Shown here piece by piece: positions 24,090 to 32,697 of a stretch of DNA of 64,000 nt (position 1 is the first letter of the stretch; every line of letters begins with the position of its first letter). Made by a program: the position numbers and the translations under genes. Source of the stretch: Streptomyces sp. NBC_00234 (GTDB lineage: Bacteria; Actinomycetota; Actinomycetes; Streptomycetales; Streptomycetaceae); NCBI RefSeq assembly GCF_036195325.1, contig NZ_CP108101.1:5394001-5458000 (forward strand), in the 5' to 3' direction. The notes beneath the pieces are model-generated. The model had not been told where the DNA came from. It made no database searches and worked only from the letters and a program-made list of their open reading frames with translations.

Positions 24090-25202
24090 TCAGCTCCTTG
24101 TAGTCGCGTGTTGGCAGTACCTGTCCAGTGGTGCCTTCGCCTCCTGGTAGACCTTGGCCAGCGGCCGGCAGACCCGGCAGGTGCCGGAGAGCTGGCAGCC
24201 GGTGCAGCCACCGGTGCGAAGCATCAGAGAGTCGGCGATGCCGCCAAGGCGGCTCAGGCCCTCGACTCCCGTTGTCATGAGGGGGATCACTTCGTCACGG
24301 CCAACCTTGCAGATGGTCGCCATGCCGTGCGGGTCGACGTGGAAGAAGGTGTGGCCGGCGTTGCAGCCGTTGAAGGGTTCGCGATCTGCGAGGTGGTCCG
24401 GGGCCTGGGTGGCGAGGGTTTCCGCGCCGCCGTAGATGGTCGGCGACATGTGGGTGTACTCGCGGTACGGCAGGTCGTAGCGGCCGGCGAAGGCGCGCAT
24501 CTGGTCGGCCTCATGGGCGTTGTGCCGGGTGATGATCAAGGCGAGGTCGAGGGGCAGCCCAGCTTCGTGGGCTGCATCGAGTCCTTTGACGAACATGCGG
24601 TACGCGCCCCGGCGCCGGGTCAGTCCGTCGTAGGACTCTGCTGTGGCCCCGTACAGGCTGAGTGTGATCCGGTTCGGCCTCAAGCGAGTCAGCAGGGCGA
24701 GGTTCTTCGGTGCGGCAAGACGCGAGCCATTGGTGAGGATCTCGACCATCATGCCCAGCTCGTACGCCAGCCGGTACGTCTCGGGGAACAGCTTGTCGAT
24801 CATCGGCTCACCGCCTGTGAGCTGGAGCCAAAGCACTCCCGAGTCCCTAATGGCGTGCAGCAGGCGCTCACGCTCGGGCCACTCCAGGCCGGCGAATTGC
24901 TTCAGGCCGAGGTAGCAGTGTTCGCAGTCGTAGTTGCAGCCGAGGTTCAGCTCGTAGGAGGCGCGTCCGTATGCATACGGAGAGCGGGGGCGAACCAGCA
25001 CAGTTTCATTGAGGCGTCGGTCGTTGAGATCGATCTTCCAAGCCTGACGGGCCACGTCGGCCAGCCACGCGGGTACTGCTGAGGTACCCGATGCGGTGTG
25101 CAGTTCGTCGTATAAGTGAGCGGGAAGGCGTGCTGCCTTCGGGTTGCCCGGCCGTACGAGGAGGTGGTGGTCGAGGTACGGGGCAGCGATCAGCTCGTGC
25201 AT
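24090..25202 (-). CDS. Radical SAM/SPASM peptide maturase
   Basis: 370-residue radical SAM enzyme. The cluster-binding motif CNYDCEHC is at residues 89-96 (C-x3-C-x2-C), followed by the QLTGGEPM segment that contacts SAM. The C-terminal ~60 residues are Cys-rich (GCTGCQLSGTCRVC, DRYCQ), as in SPASM domains that hold auxiliary clusters. The N-terminal ~80 residues may be a peptide-recognition region. ATG 25202 overlaps the end of the ATP-binding gene by 13 bp and has GAGGAG upstream. Directly followed by the 45-residue ORF, it most likely modifies that peptide. Confidence 0.88.
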   Translation of the reverse strand: MHELIAAPYLDHHLLVRPGNPKAARLPAHLYDELHTASGTSAVPAWLADVARQAWKIDLNDRRLNETVLVRPRSPYAYGRASYELNLGCNYDCEHCYLGLKQFAGLEWPERERLLHAIRDSGVLWLQLTGGEPMIDKLFPETYRLAYELGMMVEILTNGSRLAAPKNLALLTRLRPNRITLSLYGATAESYDGLTRRRGAYRMFVKGLDAAHEAGLPLDLALIITRHNAHEADQMRAFAGRYDLPYREYTHMSPTIYGGAETLATQAPDHLADREPFNGCNAGHTFFHVDPHGMATICKVGRDEVIPLMTTGVEGLSRLGGIADSLMLRTGGCTGCQLSGTCRVCRPLAKVYQEAKAPLDRYCQHATTRS

Positions 25203-25642
25203 ACGGACTCCTCGCTCGGGCTGCTGAGGATCAGGCGGGCCCAGACGGTCTTGCCGATCGGGTGGCGGTTGTGGTGGCCGGTTTCTTCAGAGAGCGCTGC
25301 GACGAGAAGCAGGCCCCTGCCGCCTTCGTCGTCCTCCCCGGCCTGGGTGGGGCGGGGAGGGGTGCGGCCAGCATCGGAGACTTCGACCAGGCAGTGTGGA
25401 CCGTCAACAGTCAGCCGAACTTCGAAGAGGTGCCCTCGTCTGCCGCCGTGCTGGACGGCATTGGCGGAGAGCTCTCCGCAGACGAGGACCACCAGGTCGA
25501 TGTCCTCCTGGTCGTATCCCCAGCTCGCGAGCGTCTTGGAGACGAGGGCGCGGGCCAGGGGCACGCACTTGCGTACCGGGCTGAACTGCATCTGCCACCG
25601 CAACGGGGTGGTCTGTCGGTCGTGCGTCGTCATCGCGTGCAT
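25190..25642 (-). CDS. ATP-binding (HATPase/GHKL) regulatory protein
   Basis: 150-residue stand-alone GHKL ATPase domain like the RsbW-type anti-sigma kinases abundant in Streptomyces. The N-box is DLVVLVCGELSANAVQHGG (~residues 52-70) and the G-box region VEVSDAGRTPP...GGRGLLLVAALSE. The start was placed at ATG 25642 (MHAMTTHD) because GAGGGG lies five bases upstream. It is first in the leftward peptide operon and divergent from the TPR regulator gene, so it probably belongs to the operon's control circuit. Confidence 0.85.
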   Translation of the reverse strand: MHAMTTHDRQTTPLRWQMQFSPVRKCVPLARALVSKTLASWGYDQEDIDLVVLVCGELSANAVQHGGRRGHLFEVRLTVDGPHCLVEVSDAGRTPPRPTQAGEDDEGGRGLLLVAALSEETGHHNRHPIGKTVWARLILSSPSEESVCTS

Positions 25643-25791
25643 CGCGTCCCCTCGTCGCGGGCGGGCTGTGGGACACAAGTTCACCGCTGCGGCGATCACA
25701 GAATCAGGTCACAGTGATTACCCAACGTGGGTAATCTCATCAGCAGTCGGTCCCATGTCAGTCCGTCCGAACGGGCGAGTGAGGGGGATGA

Positions 25792-27102
25792 GTGGCACGC
25801 TCTCAGGCCCACCGGGCCCTGCCGGCCGACCTGCTGGCCAGCGCGGCATGGCAGGAAGCCTGTCGCGCTCGGGACTTCGCCCGCATCTTTCGGCTGGTCA
25901 AAGTCAAGGCCGGGATCTACCCGTCGCGGATCGCCGCGCTGTGCGGCATGACGCCGAGCAGAGTCGGCGAGATCATGGCGGGGCGGCGCGGCTTGGCGCA
26001 CATCGACGTGATCGAGCGCGTCTCCGACGGCCTGCGCATCCCCGGTGCGATGCTCGGCCTGGCCCACCGACCTTGGGAGATCCCTGCCCCAGCTCGCACC
26101 GAGGATAGGCCGGCCGAGCCCTCTCCTGCTGTACCGGGCGAACCTCAGCGCACCGAACCGGCAGAGGAATTGGACGACCTTCTCGCTCTGGTCGACGGCC
26201 GTGCTACCCGCTCCACCCTCACAGCCCTGCGCTCCTCGGTCCAGGACTACTGGCGGCGAGACAACGCACACGGCGGTGCGACCCTGCGGCCGGCCGTCGT
26301 GGGACACCTGCGCTATGTCGGCCGCCTCCTCGACTCTGCCGAGGGTGGCTTACGGCACGACCTCCAAGGGGTTGCGGCCGAGCTGGCACGGCTTTCCGGC
26401 TGGGCCTACTTCGACGCCCGTCAGTACAGCACCGCTCGCACCTACTTCACCCAGGCGCTCAAGCTCTCCCACACGCAAGGCGACAGCCTCTTCATGGCCA
26501 ATGTGCTGTCCTGCATGAGCCTTCTGGCCACCTACGACGGCAACCCGAACGATGCCGTGGCCCTTGCATGCCGTGCCCAGGACGGGGCCCGCGCCGCCGG
26601 CGAACAGCCGCTCGTCATGTCGATGCTGCACTTGCGAGAAGCGTTCGCCCATGCCGCCCTTCGAGACGCCCAGGCTTGCCACCAGGCCGTGGATCGCTCC
26701 CGTGACCAGTACGAACGCTCACGCGGACACGAAGTCGAGGCGCCTGACTGGGTCCAGTACTTCGACGAGACGAAACTCCTCGTCGACACCGGCATCGCCT
26801 ACGCGCGCCTCGGCGACCCAGCCCGCGCCGAACCCCTCATCACTGAGGGCTTACGTCGAGAAAATGCCGACCAACAGCGAGGCCGGGCCTTCCACGCATA
26901 CTGGCTGGCCAGCGCCCAGCTCCAGCTGGGCAAACTCGACGAGGCATGCACCAGCGCCAGCCTCGCCCTCGACCTCGCCGCAGCCATTGACTCGCCACGA
27001 GTGAGCAGCCACGTCCAGGAACTTCACCGCCGAATGCTGCCCTACGCACGCGAAGCCCCCGTCCTCGCCTTCGAGCAACGCATGCGTGAAGCCCTCGGCT
27101 GA
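25792..27102 (+). CDS. XRE-family regulator with TPR-like domain
   Basis: 436-residue regulator. The N-terminal Cro/CI-type helix-turn-helix is IFRLVKVKAGIYPSRIAALCGMTPSRVGEIMAGRRGLAHIDVIERVSDGLRIP (within ~30-85), followed by a Pro-rich linker. The rest is ~300 residues of TPR-like helices (AYFDARQYSTARTYFTQALKLS, TGIAYARLGDPARAEPLITEGL). This class senses a ligand or peptide through its TPR domain. The start is GTG 25792 behind GAGGGGG. It is divergent from the peptide operon with about 150 bp between and is its likely regulator. Confidence 0.87.
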   Translation: MARSQAHRALPADLLASAAWQEACRARDFARIFRLVKVKAGIYPSRIAALCGMTPSRVGEIMAGRRGLAHIDVIERVSDGLRIPGAMLGLAHRPWEIPAPARTEDRPAEPSPAVPGEPQRTEPAEELDDLLALVDGRATRSTLTALRSSVQDYWRRDNAHGGATLRPAVVGHLRYVGRLLDSAEGGLRHDLQGVAAELARLSGWAYFDARQYSTARTYFTQALKLSHTQGDSLFMANVLSCMSLLATYDGNPNDAVALACRAQDGARAAGEQPLVMSMLHLREAFAHAALRDAQACHQAVDRSRDQYERSRGHEVEAPDWVQYFDETKLLVDTGIAYARLGDPARAEPLITEGLRRENADQQRGRAFHAYWLASAQLQLGKLDEACTSASLALDLAAAIDSPRVSSHVQELHRRMLPYAREAPVLAFEQRMREALG

Positions 27103-27106
27103 CCCC

Positions 27107-27646
27107 TTACGAGCTGCCGGTCGCCTCGTCCAGCAGCAGATACAGCAAACCGACCAGGCTGCCACTGCTGACGACCTCGCGGCGGTCGATCATGCCCCGG
27201 ATCTCCGAGATCGGAATCCACTCGATTCGGTCGGACTCGTTCAACTCGGTCGGTGGGCCCGCATACGAGGCTGTCTCGGCACGGAAGACGAAGTGCTCGG
27301 AGTCCGTGATGCCGTTCGCCGGTTGCGCGTACACCAGCGGCTTGACGCCCTTCACACGCCAGCCGGTCTCCTCCTCGACCTCGCGGGCAGCAGCCTGCTC
27401 CGGGGTTTCGTCGGCCTCGATGAGGCCCATCGGAAGCTCCCAGCCCCAGGTGTCGGTGATGAACCGGTGCCGCCACATCATCAGCACGCGCCTCTGGTCG
27501 TCGACCACGGCCGCTACGGCCAGGTGCCGCATCCGGACCACATGGTGTTCCCACCGCCGGCCGTCAGGCTGCTGGACGTCCACAAGCCAGAGATTCACCC
27601 ATGGGTTGTTGTAGATCTGCCGCTCGCCATGGACGGTCCACTGCAT
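27107..27646 (-). CDS. NUDIX hydrolase (ADP-ribose pyrophosphatase-like)
   Basis: 179-residue NUDIX enzyme with the box GLIEADETPEQAAAREVEEETGW (~residues 72-94). The upstream pattern (QIYNNPWVNLWLVDVQQPDG, HLAVAAVVDDQRRVLMMWRHRF) resembles ADP-ribose/nucleotide-sugar pyrophosphatases. It is only four bases from the end of the TPR regulator gene, which it faces tail to tail. It is the second NUDIX gene in the element, one on each side of the peptide operon. Confidence 0.88.
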   Translation of the reverse strand: MQWTVHGERQIYNNPWVNLWLVDVQQPDGRRWEHHVVRMRHLAVAAVVDDQRRVLMMWRHRFITDTWGWELPMGLIEADETPEQAAAREVEEETGWRVKGVKPLVYAQPANGITDSEHFVFRAETASYAGPPTELNESDRIEWIPISEIRGMIDRREVVSSGSLVGLLYLLLDEATGSS

Positions 27647-27720
27647 GAGCCCAACTCCCTTGTTTCAGTGAAGTATCCAGCATGTCACTCTGACGAGAAT
27701 CCGTCCGCCAGGTTGGCGCA

Positions 27721-29400
27721 TCATCGCCCACGCCGACGAGAGGGAGGAGTTTTGGAGTCAGCAGGCATGACCGTTGAGGTGCTCGGCCCCGTAGCCATTG
27801 TGCTGCTTGCCCTTGCGGCTGCGAGTCGTCGGCTGGACGCGTTATCGAGCCGCCAGATCAGTACCTGGGCAGGGTGTTCGGCGGTGTCGAGTTCACGTCC
27901 TTCAGCGGCTGCGGTGAGAACGGAAGCTGGCGAGTGGCTGACAGCCTCTGCGCGGCGCAAGGCGGCGGTCAAGGCAGGCCACGCGGGGTCGGCCAGGATT
28001 CGGTCGACTTGGGCGGGGAGAGTCGCCCGCAGGATGCCTTCGTAGCGCGTGACGGTTTCGGCGGGCGGGGCACGACGGATCAGTTCGGACAGTACGGGTG
28101 CAGCCTGTGCCTCGTAGGTACTGCAGAGGCGGGCGTGGGTCTGCCGGGCGGAGGCTGCTTGCTGTTGGTGATCGCGCTGCTCATGCCAGCGGGCGGCGGC
28201 GAGGGCCAGGTGGACGGTGGCGGCGAGGACGGCGATGACGAAGTCGCCCGCGCTGTTGGTGCCATAGAGGAGTTCCTGTCCTGCCTTGCGCAGGGCGTGG
28301 CCGACCTGGTGGTCTGCGCGGATCATGGACCGGTTGGCGCGATTGAATGCGCTGGCCGCGGCCTGCATCTCAGCTCGCAGCGGGCGGGGCGCATGCAGGG
28401 CTGCGGTGTGGAGGAAGTCGCCGAATGCTGCAATTTCGCCCTGAGCCTGGTGCGCGTCGCCGTTCGGGTCCGTGAGGACGGCGTGTGCAGTGCGCAGAGA
28501 GCGTTCGGCCTGGCGCCACGGATGAGCCGGTGGCGCGGTCAGCGGGGCGGCTGGCTGCGTGGTGAAGCGTTCGCGCAAGCGGTGGATCGACAGGTCAGGG
28601 GAGAGTTTGGAGCCGCCGAATTTAACCGGCACACCGGCAGCAGTGTCACCAGGGGCCGAAAGGCTGTACCCAATGACGTCACCGGTTTCGGGACCGATGC
28701 GGGTGTGGACCGTGATGCCCAGATCGGTCAAGATCGAGAAGTAGTCCTCCTCGTTGCGTGACGCCGCAGCGGCAGTGTGCGCTTGTTCGCGCAGCCAGGC
28801 GCGAGTGGTCACTGCACGGCCCTGGCGCTCCGCCTTGGCGCGCTCGGCACCAGCGGGAGTCTTGGGCGCGGTGGCGTCTCCCTTCTTAAGTTGGCGGAGC
28901 CCCATTTCCTTCTCGATCTTTCGGCATTCGGCTTGTGCCCTCTGCCCGCCCCGGTGGGTCCGGGGTACGCGTCCGTCGGCGCGGACGGTGGTGGCCATGA
29001 TGTGGATGTGGTCTTCGGCGTGGCGTACCGCGATCCATCGGCAGGCCCGCTCGTCGCCGTCTGGGGCGATGCCCGTGGCGTGCACGACGCGGCGGGCGAC
29101 TTCGGCCCACTCGGCGTCGCTGAGGTAGCGGTCGCCGGGCGCGGTGCGGACCGGGCAGTGCCAGACGTGCTGCGGTGGCTTCTTGCCGCCTAGCTCGCGT
29201 GTGCGGAGGTCGACGTGGTGGTCGAGTCGCCTGGCGAGCTGGGAGTAGGTGGCTGCCGGGTCGCGGCCGGGGTCGGGAGCGCCGGCCATGTCCCAGGCGG
29301 CGACGATGTGGGGGTTGGTGTGCTCGTCGCGGCGGCCAGGGCCGAAGAGGTAGGCGATCAGTCCGCGGCTGTCGGAGCCGGTGGAGACGTCAGGAACCAT
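27721..29400 (-). CDS. Relaxase/mobilization nuclease
   Basis: 559-residue relaxase that nicks oriT to start DNA transfer. The metal-binding HUH-type motif is RHAEDHIHIMATTVR (~residues 132-146). Upstream QHVWHCPVRTAPGDRYLSDAEW is the typical second motif of actinobacterial MobA-like relaxases, and the catalytic tyrosine may be Y17 in GLIAYLFGPGR. The remaining ~350 residues are helical. Its start overlaps the end of mobC by 11 bp, a usual mobC-relaxase arrangement. The C-terminus ends in a basic stretch. Confidence 0.87.
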   Translation of the reverse strand: MVPDVSTGSDSRGLIAYLFGPGRRDEHTNPHIVAAWDMAGAPDPGRDPAATYSQLARRLDHHVDLRTRELGGKKPPQHVWHCPVRTAPGDRYLSDAEWAEVARRVVHATGIAPDGDERACRWIAVRHAEDHIHIMATTVRADGRVPRTHRGGQRAQAECRKIEKEMGLRQLKKGDATAPKTPAGAERAKAERQGRAVTTRAWLREQAHTAAAASRNEEDYFSILTDLGITVHTRIGPETGDVIGYSLSAPGDTAAGVPVKFGGSKLSPDLSIHRLRERFTTQPAAPLTAPPAHPWRQAERSLRTAHAVLTDPNGDAHQAQGEIAAFGDFLHTAALHAPRPLRAEMQAAASAFNRANRSMIRADHQVGHALRKAGQELLYGTNSAGDFVIAVLAATVHLALAAARWHEQRDHQQQAASARQTHARLCSTYEAQAAPVLSELIRRAPPAETVTRYEGILRATLPAQVDRILADPAWPALTAALRRAEAVSHSPASVLTAAAEGRELDTAEHPAQVLIWRLDNASSRRLAAARASSTMATGPSTSTVMPADSKTPPSRRRGR

Positions 29401-30094
29401 GAGCCGTGCCGTTCGCGAGGAGCTGGTCGATGAGGTGGAAGCTGTTCTGTGCTGCTTGCTCGACGCGGTCGAGAACCGTCTCGGCGCGCTCGGGCACGGT
29501 TCCTCGGTTGATGGCTGCGGTGATCTGGTTGAGGTTGCCGCCGATGCGGTTCAGTGCGACGGTGTGCGCCTCGACGGCCTCGATCAGCGGGCGGAGAGGA
29601 TCGTCCTCCGGACTGCCGACCAGCCCCGCCTTGCCCTGCGCAACAGCCAGGGCCGCGTCTCCGACGAATCCGGCGAACCTCTGACCGCGCTGGTGAGCGG
29701 CGGCGCTGATCACCTGGACCGCAGTGCGCGTGAAGCGAATGGTCTTCTCCTGGTCGCGCTTCTCCACGGTGCGCTTGCGGTTCATCTGCGCGGGCAGGGC
29801 GGGGGCGTCGAGATCCCGCCAGGAGGGCTGCTCGACGAGTGGTTGGGCATCGGTAGGCGTACGGGGAGGAGCGGAGTCGGCTGCGGGCCGGCCAGAGTCC
29901 TCGGCCGCCCCCTCCTTCGGCTCGGGCGCCCCCTGGCGCTCGGCCTTGTCCTCCGCCACCCCTGGGGCGGGGGCAAGCGCGGACGAAGCCTCGTTAGAGG
30001 CTCGTTCGCTCCAGCTTGCTGCTGGTCGTCGGGTGAGCCTGAACAGCTTCCTGCGGCGGCGGGAGGTGGGGTCGTCGGCGTTCGATTCGGGCAT
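29390..30094 (-). CDS. MobC-like relaxosome accessory protein
   Basis: 234-residue protein. The first ~110 residues are low-complexity (Pro/Ala/Glu/Arg-rich). The C-terminal ~120 form the MobC domain (KTIRFTRTAVQVISAAAHQRG, ALNRIGGNLNQITAAINRGTVP), with the characteristic N-x-I-x-x-x-x-N-Q pattern. MobC binds oriT and helps the relaxase open the DNA. ATG 30094 has GGAG upstream. The long disordered N-terminus is unusual compared with the ~120-residue proteobacterial MobC. Confidence 0.85.
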   Translation of the reverse strand: MPESNADDPTSRRRRKLFRLTRRPAASWSERASNEASSALAPAPGVAEDKAERQGAPEPKEGAAEDSGRPAADSAPPRTPTDAQPLVEQPSWRDLDAPALPAQMNRKRTVEKRDQEKTIRFTRTAVQVISAAAHQRGQRFAGFVGDAALAVAQGKAGLVGSPEDDPLRPLIEAVEAHTVALNRIGGNLNQITAAINRGTVPERAETVLDRVEQAAQNSFHLIDQLLANGTAHGS

Positions 30095-30215
30095 GGTGGT
30101 GCTCCGTCAGTCGTGTGGGGTGGCCCGTCGTCGCATCCGTCGCATCCGTCGCGTGGCTGGTCAGCACAGGTACGGAGACGGAGGCAGGTACGGAGTGATC
30201 CGTAACGCCGAGGAG

Positions 30216-30249
30216 ATCCGTCCCCGCGCTGACCTGCGCGGGGACGGAT
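30216..30249. other. Candidate oriT hairpin between mobC and the DUF3631 gene
   Basis: Perfect 14-bp inverted repeat ATCCGTCCCCGCGC / GCGCGGGGACGGAT with a TGACCT loop. Nearby are short repeats: GCATCCGTC twice near 30133 and AGGTACGGAG twice at about 30168-30195. The position, just upstream of mobC-relaxase, suits an origin of transfer, but a terminator for the DUF3631 gene is the simple alternative. Confidence 0.5.
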
Positions 30250-30274
30250 GGGACGGATTGATGCGGACCTGGTG

Positions 30275-31714
30275 TCAGCGAGTGGGCCTGGGGCCTGCGG
30301 GCCCTCCCGGCGGGCCGGTGGGCAGCGTCCCGGACGGAGGGGCGGGCGGCCTGCCCCGGGTCGGATGTGCCGGCACCTCGGCGGTGGGTGCCGACAGGGC
30401 GGGGTCGGGGCAGTAGCGGGCCCATGTGTCCACGAACTGGTTGCGGGCGTACGCCTTGGCCTGCCTGCCGTTCTCGAATCGGTAGTTGGCCGGGCTGATA
30501 CCGAAGTCGCGCAGCAGATTCGCCAGGTGGTAGGCGTTCAGCCCCTTCGTGCCGTACTCCGCCCACGGGGCCTCGGCGTCCTGGATGAGCACGGCGAGCA
30601 GGTCCTGGCTGCGCATGGCCTCCTTGCCGGCCTCCTGGTCGAAGACGCGGCGGATGTCACGCAGCAGCCGCGTCTTCAGCGTCGTCTGCTCGTCTTGGAC
30701 CACCTCGTTGCGCGTCATCGCCAGACAGGCCGCACGTGCCCGCGCGGGCCAGTGCCCGCCGGCGAGGTCGGCGACGATGACGAGCGGCTCCCATGTGTCA
30801 GCGGCGCGGTCCTCGACGGGCATCTTCGGCACCGCGCCCGCGACGGTGCCGCGCAGCGGGACCAGCCAGTCGGCCAGCCGGTCGCGCAGCGCGTGCAGTT
30901 CCGGCACGGAGTACCGCGAGCGGAACGGGGTGATCCGCTCGCCCGGCTTGCGCTTCTGCATGCGGATGACGATCGCGCGGTCCATGATCGTGTCCGGCAG
31001 GTCGCCGATACCGGCCAGCGCCGCCATCGCGAAGGTGGGGAACGCGGTTGGCTTGTGCTCCGGCCCGGAGATCCGCCAGGCTGGCCGGTTGCGCTGATGC
31101 CCGGCGTTCAGCAGGCCGCGCAGGTCCTCCTTGTCGCCCGCCTTGGGGCCGAAAATTGTGTCGGCCTCGTCCACCAGCAGCGTCGGCGGGTTCTTGCCGA
31201 TGACGCGGAAGACGACCGCGGGGGAGGTGTTCACCGTCATCATCGGCTGGTGGACGGTCTCGTAGAGAACGTCCAGGAGACGGGACTTGCCGCACCCCTT
31301 GGTCGGTCCCACCACGGCAAGCCGTGGCGCGTGCTGGAGGCCGGGCTGGATGTGGGAGGCCGCGACCCAGAGGGTGACGGCGGTCAGGGCCTCGTCGCTC
31401 GGCAGCACCACGTACCGCCCGATCGCCGTGCGGAGATCGTCCAGCAGCGCGCTGCCTTCGCCTGCCGGCCCGCCGCTATCTTGGGACTCTGGTCCGCCTG
31501 GAGCAGGAACGCCTGCGCTGTCCGACGCTGTTGTCGGGGCACTAGTTTCGGCAGGTCGCGAATCGCGTGAGCTCCGGCTCGGAGCATCGGCGGGCGGGCC
31601 TCCGATGGCGGGGAGTGCTTCTCGGTCGCGAGGCAGACCCTGGCCCGGGACCGCGATCGGTGGCCAGGCAACACCGGATGCCTTCGAGGTGGCGGGGGAC
31701 GTAGGGTCCTTCAT
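30275..31714 (-). CDS. DUF3631 P-loop ATPase/helicase-like protein
   Basis: 479-residue plasmid/ICE-type protein of the DUF3631 family. After a disordered ~85-residue N-terminus comes an ATPase core with Walker A GPTKGCGKSRLLDV (~137-150) and Walker B TLLVDEADTIFG (~181-192). Other landmarks are MDRAIVIRMQKRKPGE and the C-terminal DNA-binding-like NLLRDFGISPANYRF. The tail is Pro/Gly-rich. DUF3631 is often fused to or near primase domains, so a role in element replication or DNA processing is likely but unproven. ATG 31714 is preceded by GAGAGGA. Confidence 0.82.
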   Translation of the reverse strand: MKDPTSPATSKASGVAWPPIAVPGQGLPRDREALPAIGGPPADAPSRSSRDSRPAETSAPTTASDSAGVPAPGGPESQDSGGPAGEGSALLDDLRTAIGRYVVLPSDEALTAVTLWVAASHIQPGLQHAPRLAVVGPTKGCGKSRLLDVLYETVHQPMMTVNTSPAVVFRVIGKNPPTLLVDEADTIFGPKAGDKEDLRGLLNAGHQRNRPAWRISGPEHKPTAFPTFAMAALAGIGDLPDTIMDRAIVIRMQKRKPGERITPFRSRYSVPELHALRDRLADWLVPLRGTVAGAVPKMPVEDRAADTWEPLVIVADLAGGHWPARARAACLAMTRNEVVQDEQTTLKTRLLRDIRRVFDQEAGKEAMRSQDLLAVLIQDAEAPWAEYGTKGLNAYHLANLLRDFGISPANYRFENGRQAKAYARNQFVDTWARYCPDPALSAPTAEVPAHPTRGRPPAPPSGTLPTGPPGGPAGPRPTR

Positions 31715-31731
31715 AGATGTTCCTCTCAGGT

Positions 31732-31760
31732 GGGGGCGAGACGGGCAAGGTCTCGCCCCC
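31732..31760. terminator. Hairpin upstream of the DUF3631 gene
   Basis: 11-bp perfect stem GGGGGCGAGAC / GTCTCGCCCCC with a 7-nt loop, 18 bp before the DUF3631 start codon. It may be an attenuator. Confidence 0.55.
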
Positions 31761-31802
31761 GACCAGTTCGTTCAGGGATGGGCGAGGTGCAAGGGGATCT
31801 CC

Positions 31803-31830
31803 GGCCCTCGGCGTAGGCGCGCCGAGGGCC
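31803..31830 (-). terminator. Terminator hairpin after the excisionase-like gene
   Basis: 11-bp perfect stem GGCCCTCGGCG / CGCCGAGGGCC with a 6-nt loop, 28 bp downstream of the small HTH gene's stop codon. There is no T-tract, which is common in Streptomyces. Confidence 0.6.
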
Positions 31831-31857
31831 GTTCCTGTGTCCGGGCGGTCCGGCGGC

Positions 31858-32052
31858 TCATGAGGCCAGGCCCCACTCGTCTCCGCTGTCGATCAGCGCG
31901 CGCTCGTAGCGCAGCAGTTCGGCCTCGGGGTAGAGCACCCGCTTGCCGACCTTGATGCCGCGCGGCCCCTTCTTGAGCTGGCGCCAGTAGCGGACGGTGC
32001 TCTCGGCGGTGCGGTAGCGCTCGGCTACCTCGGCGGTGGTCAGGTATCGCAT
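31858..32052 (-). CDS. xis: Excisionase/MerR-type helix-turn-helix protein
   Basis: 64-residue winged-helix protein. The sequence MRYLTTAEVAERYRTAESTVRYWRQLKKGPRGIKVGKRVLYPEAELLRYE is a full excisionase/HTH_17 domain. In elements of this type it bends DNA at the att site and biases the integrase toward excision. It lies 0.65 kb from int and is divergent from the XRE gene. Confidence 0.85.
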   Translation of the reverse strand: MRYLTTAEVAERYRTAESTVRYWRQLKKGPRGIKVGKRVLYPEAELLRYERALIDSGDEWGLAS

Positions 32053-32172
32053 GCGTTCCCATTCGGCTAAGTGGTGATTCGATCTGCATAATCAGTACCT
32101 CATGATCGCCGGTTAGCCAAATCGGGAAGTCCGTGTTTCAATTTGGATAGCGACGGTCGCGATGGAGGTTCG
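32053..32172. promoter_or_regulatory. Divergent promoter region of xis and the XRE gene
   Basis: 120 bp with lower G+C. Short inverted repeats are visible: GGCTAA (32065-32070) with TTAGCC (32113-32118), and CCAAAT (32117-32122) with ATTTGG (32140-32145). They could be operators for the XRE protein. Confidence 0.45.
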
Positions 32173-32673
32173 ATGGCAAACGAGAAGCCCGAGGGTGGCG
32201 AGGTGCCGCTGCTCTACAGCGAAGGCAACGTGGCGGGCCGCGTGGCCCTGGAGCGCGAGGTCAGAGGGTGGAGCACGACCGAGCTGGCCGAACGGGTGAC
32301 CAGAGCCGGCGTGAAGATGAACCAGACGGCCGTCTGGCGCATCGAGAACGGCTCACCCCGTCGCCGGATCAACCTCGACGAGGCGCTCGCCTTCTCCCGC
32401 GTCTTCGAGCTCCCCCTCGAAGAACTGATGTCGCCGCCCCTCGAAGGGCTCGACGTCGACAGCCGACGGCTCGTCCAGGAAGCCGTCGAAGCGTTCTACG
32501 AAACCCGTGACGCCCGCGACCGTCTGCACCGTGCCGTGGTCGCCGTCGCCGGCCACATCAAGGCCCACCCGGACAGCTCGCGGGCGATCCACGAGCAGTG
32601 CCTCCGCCTCATGGGGGACGAGCGAGACGCGCGCGTCCTCAGCGGCGACATCGAGGACGGGGGCCACTACTGA
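32173..32673 (+). CDS. XRE-family helix-turn-helix regulator
   Basis: 166-residue regulator starting at ATG 32173 behind GGAGG. The helix-turn-helix is RVALEREVRGWSTTELAERVTRAGVKMNQTAVWRIENGSPRRRINLDEALAFSRVF (within ~22-78), and a helical C-terminal half may dimerise. It precedes int by 24 bp on the same strand and is divergent from xis, the usual place for a repressor choosing between integration and excision. Confidence 0.85.
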   Translation: MANEKPEGGEVPLLYSEGNVAGRVALEREVRGWSTTELAERVTRAGVKMNQTAVWRIENGSPRRRINLDEALAFSRVFELPLEELMSPPLEGLDVDSRRLVQEAVEAFYETRDARDRLHRAVVAVAGHIKAHPDSSRAIHEQCLRLMGDERDARVLSGDIEDGGHY

Positions 32674-32697
32674 CAACCAGCACAGAGGAGAAGCCAC

